64,000 nt of DNA from JANPPS01 sp964242575 (GCA_964242575.1 CAXTCN010000004.1:47089-111088); one strand, 5' to 3'; positions 16,142-25,396 are shown, numbered from the stretch's first letter. Notes: a model not told the origin generated them from the sequence alone. Made by a program: numbers and translations.

Positions 16142-17101
16142 TTAGCCCAGCGGCAACGTCCGGGTCTCGCCGAAGCCCAGCACGTCGAACGCCTCCTGCA
16201 GCAGCCCGACCCGTTGCCGTGCCGCCGCCAGGGCTTCAACCGGCGCGTCCACGGCCTCGTCCGTAAGCTGCCAAGTGCCGAAATGCATGCCGATGGCGTG
16301 GGTGGCGCCGAGGTCCGCCCGGGCTTGCACCGCTTCGGCCGGGTCCATGTGCACGGGCTGCATGATCCGTCGCGGCAGGTAGGCGCCAATCGGCAGCAGC
16401 GCCACATTTGGGCGGCCGAGCCGGTCCCGGATCATGCGCCAATGCGGCCCGGCGCCGCTGTCGCCTGCGAACAGCACCCGCTTGCCGTCCAGCTCCAGCA
16501 TGAACCCGGCCCACAGCGTCCGGTCCCGGTCGAACGCGCCGCGCGAGGAGAAGTGCTGCGCCGGCGTCGCGGTGACCCGAACCGGGCCGACTTCCACGCT
16601 CTGCCACCAGTCCAGCTCCAAAGCGGTTCCGGCCCCTGCCCGCTCCAGCGTTGGCGCGTTCCCGAGCGTGGTGATGACTTTCGGGTTGCAGCGCCGTTGC
16701 AGCGCGCGCAGGCTGGGCAGGTCCATGTGGTCGTAATGGTTGTGCGAGACCAGCACCGCGTCGATGTGCGGCAACGCCTCCAGTGCCAGGCCGGGCGCCC
16801 GCACCCGCTTCGGGCCGAGCCACGTAAATGGAGAGCAGCGCTCGCTGAACGCCGGGTCCGTCAGCAGGCTGAACACGCCGCCGCTTGGCAGGCCGAAGCG
16901 GACCAGTAGCGTGCTGTGCCCGATGAAAGTAATGGCGACCTGTCCCGCCGGAACTTCGCCGGGCGCCGGGAATGCAGGGTTGGCGATGCTGCGCGGCCAG
17001 CGCGCCGGGCGCCGGGTCAGCATCCAGTAAAGAATCGGTCCGAATCGGCGGGGCGGCTGCCCAGGGTTGCGGAACCTGGCGCCGTCGAAGTGCTCGGTCA
17101 C
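16142..17101 (-). CDS. MBL-fold metallohydrolase (UlaG/NAPE-PLD-like)
   Basis: 319 aa. The metallo-beta-lactamase signature is present: ITFIGHSTLLVRF, then VSHNHYDHMD (HxHxDH-type metal site), ATPAQHFSSRG, and LFAGDSGAG. The N-terminal lead FRNPGQPPRRFGPILYWMLTRRP and overall layout match the NAPE-PLD-like branch, whose bacterial substrates are mostly unknown. It is convergent with hemY, 7 bp away, and runs with the MOSC gene 5 bp upstream. Confidence 0.88.
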   Translation of the reverse strand: MTEHFDGARFRNPGQPPRRFGPILYWMLTRRPARWPRSIANPAFPAPGEVPAGQVAITFIGHSTLLVRFGLPSGGVFSLLTDPAFSERCSPFTWLGPKRVRAPGLALEALPHIDAVLVSHNHYDHMDLPSLRALQRRCNPKVITTLGNAPTLERAGAGTALELDWWQSVEVGPVRVTATPAQHFSSRGAFDRDRTLWAGFMLELDGKRVLFAGDSGAGPHWRMIRDRLGRPNVALLPIGAYLPRRIMQPVHMDPAEAVQARADLGATHAIGMHFGTWQLTDEAVDAPVEALAAARQRVGLLQEAFDVLGFGETRTLPLG

Positions 17102-17106
17102 TCGCG

Positions 17107-17604
17107 TCAGCTTACGTCACCGAGAGCAATCATGTCGCCCACGCGCAACGTGCCGCCCTCGATCACGCGGGCCGTGATGCCGCCGTGCCGCCGCACCGCG
17201 TTATAGCCGCCGACGCCGAGCGTCTCCTCCATGCGGGAGCAGGGGTGGCACTCCCCGGTCGGTTCCAACAACGCAGGCCCCAGCCGGAACCGCCGCTCGT
17301 TCAGCGCGAACAGGTTGAAGCCGGACACGACGACGTTGCGCCGCAAACGTTCCGGGGTCACGCCGCCAACCCCGAGAAAGGCCGCAATCGCCGCCAGGTG
17401 CTCCGCCCCGATCAGCGTCACCTGCCGTTTGCCTCCGGTCCCGGCGTACCGGTCGCCGTGCAGGCCTTGCGCCGGGTCAAGCATGGCGTCCGTCACGGCA
17501 CGCATCGGCGCGCGCCGGGCAGGGCGCAAGCCGATCCATCGCACCACGCCGGGCCGCATCGGCGCGTTCAATAGCCGCGCGAGCGGCGAGGACGGGTTCA
17601 GCAT
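17107..17604 (-). CDS. MOSC domain-containing protein
   Basis: 165 aa. MOSC domains are sulfur-carrier or molybdopterin-related modules, found in molybdenum cofactor sulfurase and YiiM. Diagnostic pieces are QGLHGDRYAG, RRNVVVSGFNLFAL, and the conserved cysteine in ECHPCSRMEE, followed by RHGGITARVIEGGTLRVGD. It is a stand-alone MOSC protein of normal size, probably a small reductase or sulfur-transfer protein; the substrate is unknown. Confidence 0.9.
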   Translation of the reverse strand: MLNPSSPLARLLNAPMRPGVVRWIGLRPARRAPMRAVTDAMLDPAQGLHGDRYAGTGGKRQVTLIGAEHLAAIAAFLGVGGVTPERLRRNVVVSGFNLFALNERRFRLGPALLEPTGECHPCSRMEETLGVGGYNAVRRHGGITARVIEGGTLRVGDMIALGDVS

Positions 17605-17646
17605 GGCGACCGAACGCGCTGGCGGCCCGCTGCAGCACAGCGCAGG

Positions 17647-19164
17647 CTATTTCCAGCTCGACAAGTAGAACCGCGGCAGCTCGTCCCGGAACGGCTTGAA
17701 GTTGAGCGTGCGGTTGATGGCATACGTCTTCACATAGGTGAACAGCGGCATGTAGTAAGCTTGTTCGCTGATGCGCTTGATAAGCGCGCTGTAAGCGCCG
17801 CGGCGCTGGTCCGCGTCGGTGGTGGCGCTGCCGGCCTGCACCAGGCGCATCACTTCCGGGTCCCGGGTGTAGTCCTGCCCGCCGCCGCCAAAAAAGAATG
17901 GGAAGTATGCGCTGGCGTCGTTGATCGAGTAGCTGCCCCAACTGCCAAGCTCAATCGGGTTCTTGCCCTCGTTGCTGCGCTGGACCATCGCGCCGGTTTG
18001 CAACTGCGTCAGCTTCGCATGGACGCCGACCGCGCCGAGGTAGGCCTGCACCGCTCCCTGCCACTGCGGCAGCAGGTAGCCGACCATCTCTGTCTCGAAC
18101 CCGCCGGGATACCCGGCCTCGGCCAGCAGCGCGCGCGCCTTTACGGGGTCGAACTCGTACTTGGTCGCCACCGCCTGGTCGCAACCGAACTGGGTCGGGT
18201 AGCACGGCGCGTCGAGCACGCGGGAGCCGCCCGGCATGAACTGCCGCGCCATGCTGGGCCGGTCGATGGCGTGCATGATGGCCTGGCGGACTTTCTGCTT
18301 GGTCATCGGGTTGTCCGCTCCGGTCCGCCCGGCCGCGTCCATGTTCAAGTAGGCGATGCGCATGCTCTCGCTCCGCATGGCCTGCAGCTTCGGGAGCCGG
18401 TTGATGCTCTCGATTTGGTCCGGGCTGAAATCCCAAATCCAGTCGGCCTCGTTGCTCAGCAACGCGATCAGCTCAGCCTTTGCGTCGCTCACCTGCTGGA
18501 TTGCGATCCGGCGGATGGCGGGCTTGCCCTTCGGGCTCTCGAAGTAAGCCTCGTTCCGCTCCAGGCTGATCTCCGTGCCGCCCACGTGCGTGATGCGGTA
18601 TGGCCCGGTGCCGACCGGCGCCGTCGAGTATGCCTCGCCCAGCCGCTCCCGGTATGCCTTCGGGTAGATCGGCAGCACCATGGCCAAGTACTCGAGCGCC
18701 GCCGGGAACACGCGCTTCAGCTTAACCCGCACGCGCAACTCGTCGATTTTCTCGGCCCCGGCGATGAAGGCGAAGTTGCTGGGCACCGACACCTGCTTGT
18801 CCGCCAGCACGGTGGCGATGGTGTAAACCACGTCGTCGGCGGAAAATGCGCTGCCGTCATGGAACGTGACGCCGGGGCGCAGCTCGAACTCCAGCGTGGT
18901 GTCGTCGGCATAGCGCCAGGACATCGCGAGCAGCGGCTTGAGCTGGAACGTCTCAGGATCGCGGTAGATCAGGGTGTCCCAGGCGTGATGCGCCAGGACA
19001 AGGCCGGTGCGCAGCGTGTTGTAGTATGGGTCAATGTTCGGCACGGCGTCCCGCCAGGCGACACGCAGCGTGTCCTGCGCTTTTTGGGCCTGGACTGGGC
19101 TTGCGAGCGTCACCGCAAGCAGGAATCCGCCCAGCACTGCCCACATTCGCGCGTTCCGGTCCAT
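17647..19164 (-). CDS. Peptide/nickel-type ABC transporter substrate-binding protein (SBP_bac_5)
   Basis: 505 aa with a Sec signal peptide (MWAVLGGFLLAVTLASPVQA). The mature protein is a large cluster C (DppA/OppA-like) binding protein: LRVAWRDAVPNIDPYYNTLRTG, LIYRDPETFQLKPLLAMSWRY, and LELRPGVTFHDGSAFSADDVVY. ATG 19164 was chosen over an upstream TTG because it places the signal peptide properly. No permease or ATPase gene is adjacent, so partners must lie elsewhere. The ligand (peptide, metal or other) cannot be told. Confidence 0.9.
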   Translation of the reverse strand: MDRNARMWAVLGGFLLAVTLASPVQAQKAQDTLRVAWRDAVPNIDPYYNTLRTGLVLAHHAWDTLIYRDPETFQLKPLLAMSWRYADDTTLEFELRPGVTFHDGSAFSADDVVYTIATVLADKQVSVPSNFAFIAGAEKIDELRVRVKLKRVFPAALEYLAMVLPIYPKAYRERLGEAYSTAPVGTGPYRITHVGGTEISLERNEAYFESPKGKPAIRRIAIQQVSDAKAELIALLSNEADWIWDFSPDQIESINRLPKLQAMRSESMRIAYLNMDAAGRTGADNPMTKQKVRQAIMHAIDRPSMARQFMPGGSRVLDAPCYPTQFGCDQAVATKYEFDPVKARALLAEAGYPGGFETEMVGYLLPQWQGAVQAYLGAVGVHAKLTQLQTGAMVQRSNEGKNPIELGSWGSYSINDASAYFPFFFGGGGQDYTRDPEVMRLVQAGSATTDADQRRGAYSALIKRISEQAYYMPLFTYVKTYAINRTLNFKPFRDELPRFYLSSWK

Positions 19165-19203
19165 TAATGAGACGCTATGCGGGGCAGGCTGCCGGCGCAA
19201 TGC

Positions 19204-19881
19204 TCAAGCCAGCCGCGTCCGTACCGTCCCCACCCCCTCGACAGACCCCTCCAGCACATCGCCCCGCACCGCTGCCGCCACGCCCTCGGGCGTCCCGGTG
19301 AAAATCAGGTCCCCCGCTTCGAGCCGCACCAGGCGTGACAAGTGGGCGATCACCTCTGGGATGCTCCAGATCAACTTCGACACGTCGCTCGACTGCCGGA
19401 CCGTGCCATTGACCCGCAGCTCGATGCGTCCGGGAGCCACGCCGGCGGCCCGCACCATGTCGCCCACCGGCGCGGAGTGGTCGAAGCCCTTGCCCATGTC
19501 CCACGGCCGCCCGGCTTTCTTGGCCTCGCCTTGCAGGTCGCGCCGGGTCATGTCGAGGCCGGCGGCATAGCCCCACACATGGCGCATCGCGTCCTCGGCC
19601 CGGATGTCCGCGCCCGGGACGCCGAGCGCCACCACCAGCTCCATCTCGTGATGCAGGTCCTGGGTCATGGGCGGATACGGCATGTCCGCGCCACCGGTCA
19701 GCACCGCGTCCGCTGGCTTCATGAAGAAGAACGGCGCCTCGCGGTCTGGGTCATGCCCCATTTCCCGCGCATGTTCGGCGTAGTTGCGGCCCACGCAATA
19801 GACCCGTCGCACTGGGAACAGCCCGCCTCCGCTCACCGGCACGGCGGCCTGGGGCGGGGCAGGGATCAGGTATTCGGTCAC
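19204..19881 (-). CDS. Fumarylacetoacetate hydrolase (FAH) family protein
   Basis: 225 aa, a single FAH domain. CVGRNYAEHAREMG is the conserved start of the fold, and HHEMELVVALG holds the E-x-E metal site. FTGTPEGVAAAVRGD is the conserved C-terminal loop. Its size and the FFFMKPADAVL stretch resemble fumarylpyruvate/acylpyruvate hydrolases rather than full FAH. The start is GTG 19881. The substrate is inferred to be a beta-diketone acid; it could also be an oxaloacetate decarboxylase-type FAHD1 homologue. Confidence 0.88.
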   Translation of the reverse strand: MTEYLIPAPPQAAVPVSGGGLFPVRRVYCVGRNYAEHAREMGHDPDREAPFFFMKPADAVLTGGADMPYPPMTQDLHHEMELVVALGVPGADIRAEDAMRHVWGYAAGLDMTRRDLQGEAKKAGRPWDMGKGFDHSAPVGDMVRAAGVAPGRIELRVNGTVRQSSDVSKLIWSIPEVIAHLSRLVRLEAGDLIFTGTPEGVAAAVRGDVLEGSVEGVGTVRTRLA

Positions 19882-19947
19882 GTGCGGTTCCCCCTAAGGT
19901 ACGTTCAATCATCCCACGGTAAAAAGAAGCCGCCAACCCGCTCCGGT

Positions 19948-20568
19948 TCAGCTACCCGGAAGAAGGAACGGAAACTCGTAACCTGCCCGCCGGAACGCCA
20001 CCAGCAGGTTATTGGCTGGCATCTCCAGCAACTCCGGCGGCCCGAAGTGCCGGGCCGCCGCCGCGACTTCTTCTAGCCGGCGCAGCCCCCAGGCCGGGTC
20101 CCTTGCCCGCAAATCCGCGTCGAACGCCAGGTTGCCCGGCGCGGTCGGCACGCTGTCCTGCAGAAACGGTCCATACAAGATCAACGGCGCGTCCGGCTTG
20201 AGCACCCGCGCCGCGCCGTCCAGCAGCCCGAGCGTGGCAGACCAGGGCGAGATGTGTGCCATGTTGATGCACAGCACGGCATCCACCCGCAGCTCCGGCC
20301 AGGCTTCCGCCGCGTCCAACCGCAATGCTGGGCGCGCGTTCGGCAATGTCGCGCACCAGGCGTCGGCGCTGGCGCACGCGGCGGGATCAGGGTCGCTCGG
20401 CTGCACCGTCAACCCGGGAAATGCCGCCGCTATCGCCGCCGCGTGCTCGCCGCTGCCACTCGCCACCTCCAACAGCACGCCCCGTTCCGGCAGGAACCGG
20501 CGCAATGCCCGCAGGACAGGCCCACGGTTGCGCTCGACGCTTGGGGAGTAGAGGCGGGCGTCGTGCAT
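19948..20568 (-). CDS. DUF938 SAM-dependent methyltransferase-like protein
   Basis: 206 aa. The DUF938 pattern is clear: SPSVERNRGPVLRALRRFLP, VLEVASGSGEHA (SAM loop; here LLEVASGSGEHAAAI), CINMAHISPW, and LYGPF. It ends with the family stretch EMPANNLLVAFRR. It has a methyltransferase fold, but the substrate is unknown. It is divergent from the asparaginase gene (starts 46 bp apart). Confidence 0.88.
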   Translation of the reverse strand: MHDARLYSPSVERNRGPVLRALRRFLPERGVLLEVASGSGEHAAAIAAAFPGLTVQPSDPDPAACASADAWCATLPNARPALRLDAAEAWPELRVDAVLCINMAHISPWSATLGLLDGAARVLKPDAPLILYGPFLQDSVPTAPGNLAFDADLRARDPAWGLRRLEEVAAAARHFGPPELLEMPANNLLVAFRRAGYEFPFLLPGS

Positions 20569-20614
20569 GGCCGCAGACCTTGTGCGGCGTCGGGCGGGCG
20601 TGTCAATTCAGGCC

Positions 20615-21541
20615 ATGCACACCCTGACCATTCACGGCGGCGCCGGCACCATCAACCCCTCGCTCATGGGACCGGCGCAGGAGGCCGCGCACCGGGACGG
20701 ACTGGCCCAGGCGCTTCGGGCCGGGCACGCGGTCCTCGCGGACGGCGGCGTCGCGCTCGACGCCGTGACGGCGGCGGTTGCGGCGCTGGAGGACCATCCG
20801 CTGTTCAACGCCGGCCACGGCGCAGTGTTCACCTCCAGCGGTCGGCTGGAGATGGACGCCTGCGTCATGGACGGAGCGACGCAGCGGACCGGAGCGCTCG
20901 TTGGCATATGCGGACCGCGCAACCCGGTGCGCGCCGCCCGCGCGGTCATGGACCACTCGCCCCATGTCCTGCTGGCCGGCGCCGGGGCGGAGGCGTTCCT
21001 GCGCGCGCATGGCATCTTTTTTGAGGACGTGGAGTACTTCCATACCGAGCGCCGCTGGGCTGCGCTGCAAGCCATGCTGGCCACCAACGCCGGCCCGGCC
21101 GACGATGCCGACCGGCACGGCACCGTGGGCGCGGTGGCGCGGGACCGCACCGGGAACTTAGCCGCGGCCACCAGCACCGGCGGCATGACCGGCAAGGCGC
21201 CGGGGCGCATCGGCGACACTCCGCTGCCCGGCGCCGGCACCTGGGCCGACGCGCACGTCGCCATGTCCGCCACCGGCCACGGCGAGAGCTTCATCCGCGC
21301 CGCCGCCGGGCATGAGCTGTCGGCGCGCATACGCCTGACCGGAGACAACCTGGCTGCGGCGGCAGATGCGGTGCTGGCGGCGGTGGCCGGCTTCGGCGGC
21401 GATGGCGGCCTGGTGGCGGTGGATGCGAAGGGCAACGTCGCCATGCCGTTCAACTCGCGCGGCATGTACCGCGGCCATGTTGGCGCGGATGGCGTGTGCT
21501 GGACCGGGATTTACGCCGCCCCGCTGGTGGCGCACGCGTAA
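20615..21541 (+). CDS. Isoaspartyl peptidase / plant-type L-asparaginase (Ntn hydrolase)
   Basis: 308 aa. These enzymes self-cleave and then hydrolyse isoaspartyl dipeptides and asparagine. TLTIHGGAGTI opens the protein and HPLFNAGHGAVFTSSG follows. The autocleavage/nucleophile threonine is in DRHGTVGAVARD (about residue 170), and the strand TSTGGMTGKAPGRIGDTPLPGAG is the classic beta-subunit signature. ATG 20615 starts right at the conserved HTLTIHGGAG. It is followed 45 bp later by asd. Confidence 0.93.
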   Translation: MHTLTIHGGAGTINPSLMGPAQEAAHRDGLAQALRAGHAVLADGGVALDAVTAAVAALEDHPLFNAGHGAVFTSSGRLEMDACVMDGATQRTGALVGICGPRNPVRAARAVMDHSPHVLLAGAGAEAFLRAHGIFFEDVEYFHTERRWAALQAMLATNAGPADDADRHGTVGAVARDRTGNLAAATSTGGMTGKAPGRIGDTPLPGAGTWADAHVAMSATGHGESFIRAAAGHELSARIRLTGDNLAAAADAVLAAVAGFGGDGGLVAVDAKGNVAMPFNSRGMYRGHVGADGVCWTGIYAAPLVAHA

Positions 21542-21586
21542 CGCTTGCGCTATAGCGTTCGCTTTGCCACTGGGTGGAGCGGGATA

Positions 21587-22633
21587 ATGGGCTACAGGGT
21601 CGCGGTCGTCGGCGCAACCGGAGCGGTCGGGCGCGAGATCATCAAGACCTTGGCGGAGCGCGCGTTCCCGGTGGACGGGATCATGGCCGTCGCCTCGGCC
21701 CGCAGCGCCGGGCAGGAGATCAGCTTCGGCGACAAGCAGATCCTGAAAGTCCGCAACCTCGACACCTTCAACTTCAAGGACTGCGACCTCGCGCTGTTCA
21801 GCCCTGGGGCGGCCATAAGCGCCGTGCACGCCCCGCGCGCCGCCGCCGAGGGCTGCTTGGTGATCGACAACACCAGCCAGTTCCGCATGGAGTTCGACGT
21901 GCCGCTGGTGGTGCCGGAGGTGAACCCCGGCGCGCTGTCCCGCATCCGCCGCGGCATCATCGCCAACCCGAACTGCAGCACCATCCAGATGGTCGTGGCG
22001 TTGAAGCCGCTGCACGACAAATACCAGGTGAAGCGCGTGGTGGTCAGCACCTACCAGTCCGTCTCCGGCGCCGGCAAGGACGGCATGGACGAGTTGTGGG
22101 CGCAGTCCCGCGCCATGTACGTGAACGACCCGGTCACCGCGCAGGAGTTCCCCAAGCCCATCGCCTTCAACGTCATCCCGCACATCGACAAGTTCATGGA
22201 CGACGGCTCCACCAAGGAGGAGTGGAAGATGGCGGTCGAGACCCGGAAAATCTTGGGCCCCGACATCCTGGTCCAAGCCACCTGCGTCCGCGTCCCGGTG
22301 TTCATCGGCCACGCCGAGGCAGTGACGGTCGAGTTCCACCAGCCGGTGACCGCCAGCGACGCCCGCACCCTGCTGCGCGATGCGCCCGGCGTGGTGGTGA
22401 TGGATACCCGGGACGACGCCGGCTACATCACCCCAATCGACTGCGCCGGCGAGGACGCAGTGTTCGTAAGCCGCATCCGCAAGGACCCGACGGTGGAGAA
22501 CGGGCTGTCGTTCTGGTGCGTGTCGGACAACCTGCGCAAAGGCGCTGCACTGAACGCGGTGCAAATTGCCGAGACGCTGGTGGCGCAGGGTTTGCTCCCG
22601 AGGAACGTCGCGAAGATCGAAAAGGTCGCCTGA
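21587..22633 (+). CDS. asd: Aspartate-semialdehyde dehydrogenase
   Basis: 348 aa. It reduces aspartyl phosphate to aspartate semialdehyde for lysine, threonine, methionine and diaminopimelate synthesis. VAVVGATGAVGREI is the NADP loop. The catalytic cysteine lies in NPNCSTIQMV (about residue 129), and YQSVSGAGKDGMDEL is conserved. HIDKFMDDGSTKEEWK supports the alphaproteobacterial type. ATG 21587 has a GGAG sequence upstream. Confidence 0.97.
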   Translation: MGYRVAVVGATGAVGREIIKTLAERAFPVDGIMAVASARSAGQEISFGDKQILKVRNLDTFNFKDCDLALFSPGAAISAVHAPRAAAEGCLVIDNTSQFRMEFDVPLVVPEVNPGALSRIRRGIIANPNCSTIQMVVALKPLHDKYQVKRVVVSTYQSVSGAGKDGMDELWAQSRAMYVNDPVTAQEFPKPIAFNVIPHIDKFMDDGSTKEEWKMAVETRKILGPDILVQATCVRVPVFIGHAEAVTVEFHQPVTASDARTLLRDAPGVVVMDTRDDAGYITPIDCAGEDAVFVSRIRKDPTVENGLSFWCVSDNLRKGAALNAVQIAETLVAQGLLPRNVAKIEKVA

Positions 22634-22702
22634 CCCTTGCCCTGGCTGTGGCTCGCCACGGCGAGGGTGTTTGAGGTGGTGTGGGTCATGGCTCTGAAGC
22701 AC

Positions 22703-22797
22703 TAGGGCCGTAAGTTTCTGGTGCATGTCGCGTGCGCTGCCGATGAGAACCGTCTATGCCGCGGGCAAGGGCCGACCGCTGGTTGAGTACGGCCCTA
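22703..22797. repeat. 95-bp segment bounded by a perfect 10-bp inverted repeat with TA ends (MITE-like)
   Basis: TAGGGCCGTA (22703-22712) and TACGGCCCTA (22788-22797) are exact inverted copies. Read as TA-flanked 8-bp ends, this fits elements that duplicate TA on insertion (IS630/mariner or some IS5-group derivatives). It lies in the 247-bp gap between asd and the Uma2 gene, a gap with no gene I can support. No transposase is present. It could also be a chance repeat or a large hairpin. Confidence 0.4.
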
Positions 22798-22880
22798 AAG
22801 TGGCGGCGCACGAACCCGTCGTGCAACCCACCGTCCCCAAACTCTGCTATACCGCCGGTGCCCGAACCCAAGGTCATCCG

Positions 22881-23450
22881 ATGAGCCAAGCGCAGCACAG
22901 GCCCATGACAGCCGACGAGTTCCTGGCCTGGGAGGCGCGCCAGGACGGGAAATGGGAGTTCGACGGCTTCCAGCCCGTCGCCATGATTGGCGGAACCGTC
23001 GCCCACTCGGCCATTGGCGGCAACCTTATCACGGCCCTTAACAACCGCCTGCGCGGCAAGCCCTGCCGTCCTTTCGGACCAGACTTAAAGGTGCAGATCG
23101 GCTCGAAGTACCGCTACCCCGACGCTTTCGTGTCCTGCACTCCAATTCCCCTGGGCGCTACGGTTGCGGCGGAGCCTGTCGTCATTTTCGAGGTGCTGTC
23201 TGACAGCACCTCCCGCGAGGACCGGACCACGAAGTTGGTCGAGTACCGGTCCCTGCCCTCCGTGCAGCGTTACGTCATGCTAGAGCAGGACCAAGCCTTG
23301 GTCACGGTCATCACCCGGGTCGCCACCGGCTGGAGCCTAGAACTGCTGGACGGCAGTGGCACCCTCGACATGCCTGAGATCGGCGTGGAGTTGCCGGTGG
23401 CCGAACTCTATGACGGCCTGGACCTCACGCCTGAGTCCGCCTCCTCTTAG
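22881..23450 (+). CDS. Uma2 family (DUF820) restriction-endonuclease-fold protein
   Basis: 189 aa. The PD-(D/E)XK-type Uma2 pattern is present: MTADEFLAWEARQDGKWEFDG, an E in the first helix, PDAFVSC, and VVIFEVLSDSTSREDRTTKLVEYRSLPSVQRYVMLEQD. Uma2 proteins are widespread, often multicopy and mobile, and the function is unproven. ATG 22881 starts just before the conserved region. It is probably monocistronic in an accessory-looking interval between asd and sdhC. Confidence 0.9.
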   Translation: MSQAQHRPMTADEFLAWEARQDGKWEFDGFQPVAMIGGTVAHSAIGGNLITALNNRLRGKPCRPFGPDLKVQIGSKYRYPDAFVSCTPIPLGATVAAEPVVIFEVLSDSTSREDRTTKLVEYRSLPSVQRYVMLEQDQALVTVITRVATGWSLELLDGSGTLDMPEIGVELPVAELYDGLDLTPESASS

Positions 23451-23536
23451 GCTGTTCCCGCGTGGACTGGTGGTGGCTCTCTAAAAATTGGATCGTAGGT
23501 TGGCAGCCGATTCACGCCTAATGGCCTGGAGTTGCA

Positions 23537-25396
23537 ATGACTACCATCACAACGAACGCCACCTACCCCTCATCAAGCGTCGTGCTGATCCAGTCCAGAT
23601 ATGCAGATGGATCGATTTGGGGCGGAAGCGGCGTTGTGCTTGACTTGGCGGATAAGACCTATGTGCTGACCGCTGGCCACCTTGTCTACGATGCGATCAG
23701 GGGTCGGGCGCTGACGGTTGAAGTCACGCTCCCAACCGGGACTGAATGGTCGCCTTCCGCCAGTCTCTACGATCCAGCCACCCAGCATCACTATGGATCG
23801 ATTTACGCGGATCAAATCCACTACCAGAAAGATTTCGACCCGGAAGGCGACTTTATCATCGAAACGGGTGACCGCCTGCCGAACAGCCGGGGTGGCTCCG
23901 AACTCGACATCGCCCTGCTGCATGTTCCGCAGCCGATTGGCCTGGTGACGGGAACGATGCAGTTGGATGATGGGTTCACCCAGGGGATGGCCAGCGTGAC
24001 CGGGTATCCTGCCAAGTACGAAATACAGGAGACCGTGGATAGCGGACCGGTCACCAAGGACGCGATTGACGACCGCCTGGACATTTCGTGGCTCGACATC
24101 AACCCGGGCAACTCCGGTGGGCCGGTTTGGTACTATAAAGGCAACGCGCCGGTCGTCGCGGGCCTGGTGTCGACGCAACTCGCCGCAGTGGCGGTGGCGC
24201 CGTGGCGATCCTGGATACAGCAGAAAGTGGCGAACGACCGTGCGCTCGCCACCCCGAGCCAGATCAACCTATCCGCCAGCGACCGGAACGACACCCTGGT
24301 CGGCGGCATGCTGAACGACGTGTTGCAGGGCAATGGCGGCGACGACATCCTGATGGGCTTCGACGGCTCCGACTACCTGTCCGGCGGCGCCGGGAACGAC
24401 ATGCTGCTGGGAGGTTCCGGCTACAACACCTTGGACGGCGGAGCCAGCTTCGACATTGCCGACTACACCGACCGGAACAACAGCTTTGGGGCGGTGAATC
24501 CTGACTTCCCGGTCGTGAAACAGAACGCGTTCGTGCAGAGGCAATCCGACGGGACGGTCCAGGTGCGACGCGCAGGTGGCGAGGTCGATGTGCTGCAGGG
24601 CATCGAGGGTGTTCGGTTCGTGGACGGCGATGTCCGGTTCGACGCGGGATCGGAGGTCGCGCAGGTCACGCGCCTGTATGACGCGGCGCTGGGGCGCAGC
24701 CCGGACCAAGCCGGCCTGCATTACTGGGCCACGGCGGAAAAGGCGAACGTTTCCCTCGCCACCATCGCTGGCGCCCTGTCCGACAGCCCGGAGTTCATCG
24801 CCCGATATGGCCAGCTCGACACCGCCGGGTATGTCGAACGGCTATATGGCAACACCCTCGGCCGCGGATCGGACGCCGTCGGCAAGGCATACTGGTCCAG
24901 CCAGTTCAACGCCGGCACGTCGCGCGGCGCGGTGCTGGCCAGCTTTTCCGAGAGCGCCGAACACCAAGCCAAGCTGTCCGGCGTCGTGGCGGAGGGCATC
25001 TGGGACCTAAGCGAGCCGGCGGCCAAGGTGGCCAGGTTGTACGATGCCGGGCTCGGCCGCCGACCCGATATGGCCGGCCTCGGTTATTGGAGCGGACGAA
25101 TCCAGGACGGCGCGGCAACATTGGCACAGGTCGCAGGAAGTTTTGCGACCGGTCCGGAGTTCACGTCCCGCTACGGCGCACTCAGCAACGCCGGCTTCCT
25201 TGACCAGGTGTACGCGAACACCTTGCACCGCAGCGCCGATCCGGTCGGCAAGGCTTTCTGGACTGATAGTATGGCCCGTGGGACGACGCGTGCAGAGGTG
25301 CTCGCCGGGTTCTCGGAAGGGGCGGAGCACGTTGCGATCACGGCGTCGAACATCACGGCAAGCAGTCCGGCCGCCTACGGAATTCGGCTCGCTTAG
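23537..25396 (+). CDS. Secreted trypsin-like serine protease with RTX repeats and two DUF4214 domains
   Basis: 619 aa with no N-terminal signal peptide. Residues 1-235 are a trypsin/V8-like domain with a full triad: H48 (TAGH), D124 (SELDIAL), S193 (NPGNSGGP). Residues 256-309 hold about six RTX-type nonapeptides (GNGGDDILM, GGAGNDMLL, GGSGYNTLD) that bind calcium and mark type I secretion substrates. Two DUF4214 units follow, near 370-480 and 500-605, each with LYDA-LGR and PEF-SRYG patterns. No type I exporter is adjacent. Export as an extracellular protease is inferred. The 5' part looks less GC-rich than its neighbours. Confidence 0.88.
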   Translation: MTTITTNATYPSSSVVLIQSRYADGSIWGGSGVVLDLADKTYVLTAGHLVYDAIRGRALTVEVTLPTGTEWSPSASLYDPATQHHYGSIYADQIHYQKDFDPEGDFIIETGDRLPNSRGGSELDIALLHVPQPIGLVTGTMQLDDGFTQGMASVTGYPAKYEIQETVDSGPVTKDAIDDRLDISWLDINPGNSGGPVWYYKGNAPVVAGLVSTQLAAVAVAPWRSWIQQKVANDRALATPSQINLSASDRNDTLVGGMLNDVLQGNGGDDILMGFDGSDYLSGGAGNDMLLGGSGYNTLDGGASFDIADYTDRNNSFGAVNPDFPVVKQNAFVQRQSDGTVQVRRAGGEVDVLQGIEGVRFVDGDVRFDAGSEVAQVTRLYDAALGRSPDQAGLHYWATAEKANVSLATIAGALSDSPEFIARYGQLDTAGYVERLYGNTLGRGSDAVGKAYWSSQFNAGTSRGAVLASFSESAEHQAKLSGVVAEGIWDLSEPAAKVARLYDAGLGRRPDMAGLGYWSGRIQDGAATLAQVAGSFATGPEFTSRYGALSNAGFLDQVYANTLHRSADPVGKAFWTDSMARGTTRAEVLAGFSEGAEHVAITASNITASSPAAYGIRLA

